Source: Candidatus Omnitrophota bacterium
GTDB lineage: Bacteria; Omnitrophota; Gorgyraeia; JABMRN01
Length of the DNA stretch: 15,315 nucleotides
Assembly: GCA_028702395.1 (NCBI GenBank)
Contig: JAQVOV010000027.1
Location: 1 to 15,315 of the forward strand
Reading direction: 5' to 3'
The notes under the pieces are model-generated. The model saw only the letters and a program-made list of their open reading frames with translations. It had not been told where the DNA came from and did not search any database. This document shows, in pieces, positions 11,934 to 15,315 of this stretch. The translations under genes were made by a program, and so were the position numbers. The first letter of the stretch is position 1, and the number at the start of each line of letters is the position of its first letter.

Positions 11934-12088
11934 CGTTATGCGTTGTGCGTTATGCGTTGAGCGTAAACCGTAAACCGTATGTCGTAGGTAGTATGTCGTT
12001 GAGGAAGGTTCTAAATAAAGTTTTTTAACCTTGTTTAGAACCATCCATTACGACATACGATATACTACATACGAACCACTATTCACTA
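11934..12088. repeat. Longest inverted heptamer element (CGTTATG / CATACGA)
   Basis: Ten exact 7-nt units occupy 11934-12003 (CGTTATG, CGTTGTG, CGTTATG, CGTTGAG, CGTAAAC, CGTAAAC, CGTATGT, CGTAGGT, AGTATGT, CGTTGAG). Six complementary-type units occupy 12047-12088 (ATTACGA, CATACGA, TATACTA, CATACGA, ACCACTA, TTCACTA). The core between them carries GGAAGGTTCTAAA and TTTAGAACCATCC in inverted orientation, both forms of the AGAACGTTCCAC motif. Confidence 0.8.
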
Positions 12089-12104
12089 AGCCCCATTAAC
12101 TCAA

Positions 12105-12155
12105 TCCAGAACCTTCCAAAGACTAACGGCTAATGGCTAACGGCTAAAAGCTATG
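12105..12155. repeat. AGAACCTTCCA motif plus GGCTAAC heptamer array
   Basis: The motif TCCAGAACCTTCCAAA (12105-12120) is followed by GACTAAC, GGCTAAT, GGCTAAC, GGCTAAA, AGCTATG (12121-12155), ending 2 nt before the stop codon of the zinc-ribbon gene. Confidence 0.7.
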
Positions 12156-12157
12156 TT

Positions 12158-12658
12158 TTATTTCCTAGTAATATAATAACTAACCCTTAAAAACTTCGTA
12201 TATTTATTTATAGCTGCAATTCTTTGTTTTTGTTTTTCAAGTTCTTCTTTGGCTTTTGCATATTCAGGCATATCGTCAATCAGACTTTTAGCATAAGCAT
12301 CTACCTGTTCTTCACTCATAAAAGAATCTCTTATTTGACGAAGTTCTCCTGAATCAAGGAAAAAACCTGCACAAGCATAACATTCATCAACATTAACTTC
12401 CTTAGAATTCCTATATTGATGAATATGCATTGGTATCCCGCATTTAGGGCATTTTAACTTTTCTCTATCCTCATTATTGGTTCTAGGGGATTTTAAAGCT
12501 TCTTTTAAAGCATTACCCATTCCTTCATTTTTTTCATCTAATTTCATTAACTCAAACCAATCAAACCATATACCTTTACATCCATTTTCACAAACATCTA
12601 CTGCAACACCCCCAAAATCCTTTTCAACCATTTCCTTATTACATGCTGGACAATTCAT
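12158..12658 (-). CDS. Double zinc-ribbon protein (TFIIB-type zinc finger family)
   Basis: I chose the ATG at 12658 (166 residues) because GGGGG lies about 5 nt upstream. In-frame ATGs at 12661 and 12688 are possible. The protein has two zinc ribbons of the zf-TFIIB type: CPACNKEM with a later CENGCKGIWFDWFEL (about 3-38), and CPKCGIPM with CYACAGFFLDSGEL (about 70-110). The WFD/FLD-x-x-EL endings are typical of this family. The C-terminal 50 residues form a charged helical segment (PEYAKAKEELEKQKQRIAAI). The family is widespread and its function is not well defined; nucleic-acid or metal binding is a family-level guess. It stands apart, with a 440-nt repeat-rich spacer upstream, between spoIID and the peptide genes. 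Confidence 0.88.
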   Translation of the reverse strand: MNCPACNKEMVEKDFGGVAVDVCENGCKGIWFDWFELMKLDEKNEGMGNALKEALKSPRTNNEDREKLKCPKCGIPMHIHQYRNSKEVNVDECYACAGFFLDSGELRQIRDSFMSEEQVDAYAKSLIDDMPEYAKAKEELEKQKQRIAAINKYTKFLRVSYYITRK

Positions 12659-12833
12659 CATATCCCCCTTCTTTGGGTCGTGTGTCATGGGTAATGTGTT
12701 TTGAGTATATTATTATATTTTTACAAAACACAACCCATATATCACAACTATATTATTATCATTTTAAATTTTTCTTCACAAATATTATATCATATATTTT
12801 TTATTACTGCTACCCTTACCCCAAAAAAATTTT

Positions 12834-12882
12834 CGTTATGCGTAAATCGTTAGACGTTAGACGTAATTTGTTATTCGGTCAT
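12834..12882. repeat. Heptamer array, CGTTAGA type
   Basis: Seven units: CGTTATG, CGTAAAT, CGTTAGA, CGTTAGA, CGTAATT, TGTTATT, CGGTCAT. The first unit equals the first unit of the array at 11934. Confidence 0.7.
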
Positions 12883-12886
12883 TACT

Positions 12887-12936
12887 TGTCATCCCGGTAT
12901 TCCCCTGATTCAATATTGAGGGAAACCGGGATGACA
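12887..12936. repeat. TGTCATCCCGGT inverted repeat
   Basis: Terminal arms TGTCATCCCGGT and ACCGGGATGACA pair perfectly over 12 bp. The centre holds the palindrome TCAATATTGA. The same TGTCATCCCGGT start occurs at 3119-3130 and 11821-11832 within the 123-nt repeat. It looks like a small non-autonomous dispersed repeat. Confidence 0.8.
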
Positions 12937-12969
12937 GTCTAGAATTCTATTAACCGTCCTTATCATCCA

Positions 12970-13017
12970 CCAAAATTTATTAAAATTTTGGCGAGATCTC
13001 GCCATCTTTGATGGCGG
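12970..13017. repeat. CCAAAATT palindrome plus GGCGAGATCTCGCC palindrome
   Basis: CCAAAATTTATTAAAATTTTGG-type palindrome (12970-12991) overlaps GGCGAGATCTCGCC (12990-13003) and continues CATCTTTGATGGCG. A degenerate relative is at 1060-1094. Confidence 0.65.
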
Positions 13018-13072
13018 ACTTATTACTTATCACTAACCGTATATTAAAGCCATATTACCCTTCTAACTTCTG

Positions 13073-13123
13073 TCCAGAACCTTCCACTCTTTTTACTTTT
13101 AACTTTTTACTTTTTACTTAATT
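13073..13123. repeat. AGAACCTTCCACT motif plus CTTTTTA heptamer array
   Basis: TCCAGAACCTTCCACT (13073-13088) leads into CTTTTTA, CTTTTAA, CTTTTTA, CTTTTTA, CTTAATT (13089-13123), ending 6 nt from the stop codon of the SpoIID-like gene. Confidence 0.7.
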
Positions 13124-13129
13124 TGCTAC

Positions 13130-14281
13130 TTACGATATCTTCTCGATCACAGCATCAGGATAATAAAACGCAAGTATTTTATCATGTTCGTATCCTTTAT
13201 CAGCTAATCCCTTTGCACCCCACTGACACATTCCTACACCATGCCCCCATCCATGACCATTAAAAAAAACTCCTTTTGTCATATCTATGTCTATCTTAAA
13301 CTTCGTGCTTTTCAAAAACTCATATCCTCCTAAAGCTAATCTGAATTTATCAGCAGGTATATTTTTATCTCCTTTTTTATCTGTTACGGTTATGAATTTC
13401 GGTCTTCCGGAATTATCAACATCTTTGACTTTCACCCATTTTATACCAGCACACTTGAAATCTGTTTTGTTTAACTTCTCCTCGATCTGTTGAAAAGAAA
13501 AGCTTGCTTTCCAATTATAGTATGGAGATTCTTTGCAATATGAACAGGCTCTTCCCTTTAGCGGTTTCAGATCAATGCCCCACACAACATCTGCGTTTTC
13601 TGTATGTCCGCCACAACATGAACTATAAAAAGCAGGCAAAATCTCTCCTTTATATTTTAACACTTTACCTTTTGTCATATTTATTGCCCACTTACCACGC
13701 CATCTTTCTCCCTCTTTACCTCCATACATCTGCGAATATTGATCATTGGTAAGATCATAATCTTTATTAGGAAGTTTGGTCTTTCGGTAAACAGCATATG
13801 TTCTTGCTGCTATAGCTTGTGCCATTAATGTTTCCATAGGCCAATCATGAGGGACTTCATGATACAAAACCCCATAAAGATATTCTTCTATATCAACATG
13901 ATTAACAACTGTAAGTTTCATGTTCTTAGTACGTATTATATCTACGATACCTCTATATTTCTTTTTATTGATCTCTATATTAGCTCCAACTGTAGGAAGT
14001 ATTCTTATACCATAAACATTGAAGTCATTCTGCCCTATTTTTACTCCAGCATTTGTTGGAAAAACTTCGGTTTCTTCCAGAGAATCTTTGCTCTCTAAAA
14101 GAACTTCGTGATTTTGCAAGGTTTCAATTGCATATTGACCTTTTATTGATAAGCTTACAGAAGGATCCTCAATTATTATACGTATTCTCATATAATAAAC
14201 ATTGTCTTGGGCAACAGCTTTACTAGAAGCCAGAAGCCAGAGGCCAGTAGCCAGAACAGTTAATAACAGTATTTTTTTCAT
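13130..14281 (-). CDS. SpoIID/LytB-domain protein, exported, probable peptidoglycan lytic transglycosylase
   Basis: This 383-residue protein has a signal peptide (MKKILLLTVLATGLWLLASS, cleavage likely after AVA at about 22-24) and a SpoIID-type domain. Diagnostic stretches are VDIEEYLYGVLYHEVP (129-144) with Glu142 at the position of the catalytic Glu in Bacillus SpoIID, AQAIAARTYAVYRK (154-167), YSSCCGGHTENADVVWG (219-235) and NGHGWGHGVGMCQWGAKG (341-358). SpoIID degrades glycan strands stripped of stem peptides, but non-sporulating bacteria also carry homologues. No sporulation genes are seen here, so a general cell-wall role is likely. AAGGAAG precedes the ATG, 7 nt after the DUF2905 gene. 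A heptamer array (14225-14259) encodes part of the signal peptide. Confidence 0.92.
   Translation of the reverse strand: MKKILLLTVLATGLWLLASSKAVAQDNVYYMRIRIIIEDPSVSLSIKGQYAIETLQNHEVLLESKDSLEETEVFPTNAGVKIGQNDFNVYGIRILPTVGANIEINKKKYRGIVDIIRTKNMKLTVVNHVDIEEYLYGVLYHEVPHDWPMETLMAQAIAARTYAVYRKTKLPNKDYDLTNDQYSQMYGGKEGERWRGKWAINMTKGKVLKYKGEILPAFYSSCCGGHTENADVVWGIDLKPLKGRACSYCKESPYYNWKASFSFQQIEEKLNKTDFKCAGIKWVKVKDVDNSGRPKFITVTDKKGDKNIPADKFRLALGGYEFLKSTKFKIDIDMTKGVFFNGHGWGHGVGMCQWGAKGLADKGYEHDKILAFYYPDAVIEKIS
14225..14259. repeat. Heptamer array inside the SpoIID signal-peptide coding sequence
   Basis: Units AGAAGCC, AGAAGCC, AGAGGCC, AGTAGCC, AGAACAG on the plus strand. On the coding strand this is (CTGGCTT)-like and is translated as residues 8-19, TVLATGLWLLAS. 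The reading frame is kept because the product still forms a hydrophobic core. Confidence 0.8.
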
Positions 14282-14288
14282 GCTTCCT

Positions 14289-14498
14289 TTATTTTTTATA
14301 GAATATCCACAATACTAAACTTAAAACAACACTTATAACAACACAAGTAGTTATAGGGAAATAAAAAGCAAAATTCTCTTTTTTGATCATGATATCACCA
14401 GGCAAATGTCCCATACCCATGTTCTTGAACAAAATAAAAACAACACCTGTTGCTATCAAAACTATCCCTATTACTATCAAACTTTTCCCTATGTCCAT
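14289..14498 (-). CDS. DUF2905 family small membrane protein
   Basis: I chose the ATG at 14498, giving 69 residues (MDIGKSLIVIG...), with AAAGGTG about 6 nt upstream. An extended frame reads back through a repeat and is rejected. The sequence has two membrane segments (about 5-25 and 47-66) joined by the family signature GHLPGDIMIKKENFAFYFPI (30-49). The DUF2905 family has no known function, but it is often found beside ruvAB, queH, queA and spoIID. The gene ends 7 nt before the SpoIID-like gene, so the two are probably co-translated. Confidence 0.9.
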   Translation of the reverse strand: MDIGKSLIVIGIVLIATGVVFILFKNMGMGHLPGDIMIKKENFAFYFPITTCVVISVVLSLVLWIFYKK

Positions 14499-14567
14499 TG
14501 GGACACCTTTTATTAAATTTAAGTAAAAGTGCGAATTTGTTTTCATGTGAAATGTTTTTTCGTTCTT

Positions 14568-14597
14568 TGTAGGGGCGTATTGCAATACGCCCCTACA
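14568..14597. repeat. GTAGGGGCG palindromic repeat
   Basis: Perfect 30-nt palindrome, identical to 10571-10600, in the gap between queH and the DUF2905 gene. Confidence 0.88.
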
Positions 14598-14607
14598 AAA
14601 ATCTCTT

Positions 14608-14648
14608 TCAGGACCTTCCACTCTTTTATCTTTGTTCTTTTATCTTTT
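14608..14648. repeat. AGGACCTTCCACT motif plus ATCTTTT heptamer array
   Basis: TTCAGGACCTTCCACT (14608-14623) is followed by CTCTTTT, ATCTTTG, TTCTTTT, ATCTTTT (14621-14648). It borders the duplicated queH 3' fragment. Confidence 0.7.
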
Positions 14649-14664
14649 TTGGGTCTCTCTTCTC

Positions 14665-14690
14665 TTTCAACAATCGAGAAAACACACCCG
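14665..14690 (-). pseudogene. Duplicated fragment of the queH 3' end
   Basis: This 26-nt stretch matches 14799-14824 inside queH at all but about three positions and, in the same frame, encodes CVFSIVE, followed by RE beyond it, versus CIFSIVERE in QueH. It lies on the other side of the palindrome at 14688-14760 and appears to be a displaced copy, or the original 3' end, of queH. Confidence 0.55.
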
Positions 14691-14760
14691 AAAATAGGGA
14701 CTGACACTTATTTTTCGATATATTATTCCAGAAAAATTAGTATCTGTCCCAAATTTTCGG
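14688..14760. mobile_element. 73-nt transposon-like palindrome, GGGACTGACAC type
   Basis: The ends CCGAAAAT and ATTTTCGG pair, followed by GGGAC/GTCCC. Inside, GGGACTGACACTTATTTTTC faces a partly complementary GAAAAATTAGTATCTGTCCC. Elements with GGGACAGACAC-like ends are, from memory, common in bacteria that carry IS200-like or REP-associated tyrosine transposases. No transposase is present here, so it would be non-autonomous. It directly abuts the queH stop codon and is flanked by direct copies of a 26-nt queH sequence. Confidence 0.55.
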
Positions 14761-15315
14761 TTACTTTCTTGTTTTTCTATCTAATTTTCGTTGTTCCCGT
14801 TCAACAATCGAGAAGATACACCCGCAATAATTTTGACAATATAACCCTATCTCATGTGCTTTTTTGTGAGCTTTTTTAAATCCTTCCATAAAATCTCTAC
14901 AGTAAAAATCAATACCAACTTCTTTTGAAAGTTCTTCCCCTATTTGTTTAAGTATCTCCTGATCCTGATAAGGACTTACAAGTAAAGTTGTGGTAAAAGA
15001 ATCAAACCCGTTATCACGAGCAAATTGAGCTGTTTTTTTTATGCGCATTTGCCAGCACTGAAAACATCTTTTTTTCGGATCATCATATTCTTTTACTTCT
15101 TGGAAATATTCTTTAGGATCATACCCAATATATATTCGATCCATTCTTAATTTAGGCCCTTTATCAAGCAGTTCTTCTATTTGTTCTTTACGTCTGTAAA
15201 ACTCATCTTCAGGATGTATATTGGGGTTGTAATAAAAAAGTGTTATATTAGAATAGCCATCGTTATTTGCACATTCACTTGGATATATTGCACAAGGAGC
15301 ACAGCATGTATGTAG
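14761..15315 (-). CDS. queH: Epoxyqueuosine reductase QueH (partial, N-terminus outside window)
   Basis: QueH reduces epoxyqueuosine to queuosine in tRNA, the last step after Tgt and QueA, and is the non-homologous alternative to QueG. The visible 184 residues begin within the hallmark LHTCCAPC (visible 1-8) and include ITLFYYNPNIHPEDEFYRR (24-42), CFQCWQMRI (84-92), TTTLLVSPYQD and YCQNYCGCIFS (159-169). These Cys-rich motifs bind the iron-sulfur cluster and metal. The frame is open through the right edge. The ATG at 15144 is internal and not the start. The C-terminal tail after FSIVERE is adjacent to a transposon-like palindrome and a duplicate of the 3' end, so the last residues may not be ancestral. 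Confidence 0.93.
   Translation of the reverse strand, partial: LHTCCAPCAIYPSECANNDGYSNITLFYYNPNIHPEDEFYRRKEQIEELLDKGPKLRMDRIYIGYDPKEYFQEVKEYDDPKKRCFQCWQMRIKKTAQFARDNGFDSFTTTLLVSPYQDQEILKQIGEELSKEVGIDFYCRDFMEGFKKAHKKAHEIGLYCQNYCGCIFSIVEREQRKLDRKTRK

Larger units (their letters stand above)
11750..12157. other. Repeat-only spacer between zinc-ribbon gene and cluster B
   Basis: This 408-nt stretch has no gene. It contains the 123-nt repeat (11773-11895), a ten-unit heptamer array (11934-12003), an inverted pair of AGAACC-type motifs (12002-12046), a six-unit complementary array (12047-12088) and a five-unit array abutting the zinc-ribbon gene (12121-12155). Confidence 0.65.
12689..13129. other. 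AT-rich and repeat-rich spacer between SpoIID-like and zinc-ribbon genes
   Basis: No gene is seen in 441 nt. The part next to the zinc-ribbon gene (about 12700-12810) is very AT-rich and probably contains its promoter. One option is TTGTGA-17-TAATAA on the minus strand near 12750-12782, but several alternatives fit equally. The remainder is repeats: heptamers (12834-12882), a TGTCATCCCGGT hairpin (12887-12936), a CCAAAATT palindrome (12970-13017) and a motif plus array (13073-13123). Confidence 0.55.

Noticed and set aside
13130..14281. Evidence that the organism forms endospores
   Set aside because: SpoIID-domain proteins are widespread in non-sporulating bacteria and no other sporulation gene is visible.
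14499..14621. Longer start for the DUF2905 protein
   Set aside because: The added 41 residues are translated from a palindromic repeat. The ATG at 14498 has a ribosome binding site and gives the usual family length.

Overview
The window reads as a chromosomal segment of a low-GC, Gram-negative-type bacterium. Every supported gene lies on the minus strand, so transcription runs from high to low coordinates. I would place it in an uncultivated lineage such as Candidatus Omnitrophota or a neighbouring phylum. That is a guess from gene style (fused SecDF, a four-helix bundle protein, very repeat-rich spacers) and not a demonstrated assignment.

The backbone is a housekeeping superoperon, in transcription order: queH (partial, right edge) - DUF2905 membrane protein - SpoIID-like protein - [zinc-ribbon protein and peptide cluster B] - queA - tgt - yajC - secDF - [four-helix bundle protein] - recJ. 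From memory, the order DUF2905/queH/spoIID/queA/tgt/yajC/secD/secF/recJ recurs in distant bacteria, so the bracketed genes look like insertions. QueH, QueA and Tgt cover three steps of tRNA queuosine modification. YajC and SecDF are accessory parts of the Sec translocon. RecJ is a single-strand DNA exonuclease.

The unusual content is a family of short peptide genes in two clusters that flank the housekeeping block: cluster A (1-3047) and cluster B (10780-11749). There are ten clear members (one cut by the left edge), one divergent 40-residue relative and one remnant reduced to five codons. All share a leader with Y-x-x-P-x-I, then an acidic LD-x-EQA-x-L segment ending in Cys near residue 24-27. 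The rest is hypervariable but holds two more Cys 8-14 residues apart, a following [KR]G, and (in all nine complete members) a C-terminal PS or PAS. The layout resembles precursors of ribosomally made, modified peptides (RiPPs), but no maturase, protease or transporter for them lies in the window. Cluster A carries two duplicated tandem sigma-70 promoters and three near-identical GCGGACAA-type terminators.

The spacers are almost entirely repeats. There are about 18 arrays of degenerate tandem 7-nt units (6-nt at one locus), each spacer with its own unit sequence. They typically run into the stop codon of one gene and up to the ribosome binding site of the next, and one lies inside the SpoIID signal-peptide coding sequence. 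A short motif close to AGGACGTTCCACT usually sits beside the stop-proximal array. Other repeats are hairpins of the GTAGGGGC...GCCCCTAC and TGTCATCCCGGT...ACCGGGATGACA types, a 123-nt block present in both peptide clusters, and a short transposon-like palindrome behind queH associated with a duplicated piece of its 3' end. No tRNA, rRNA or CRISPR array was seen.
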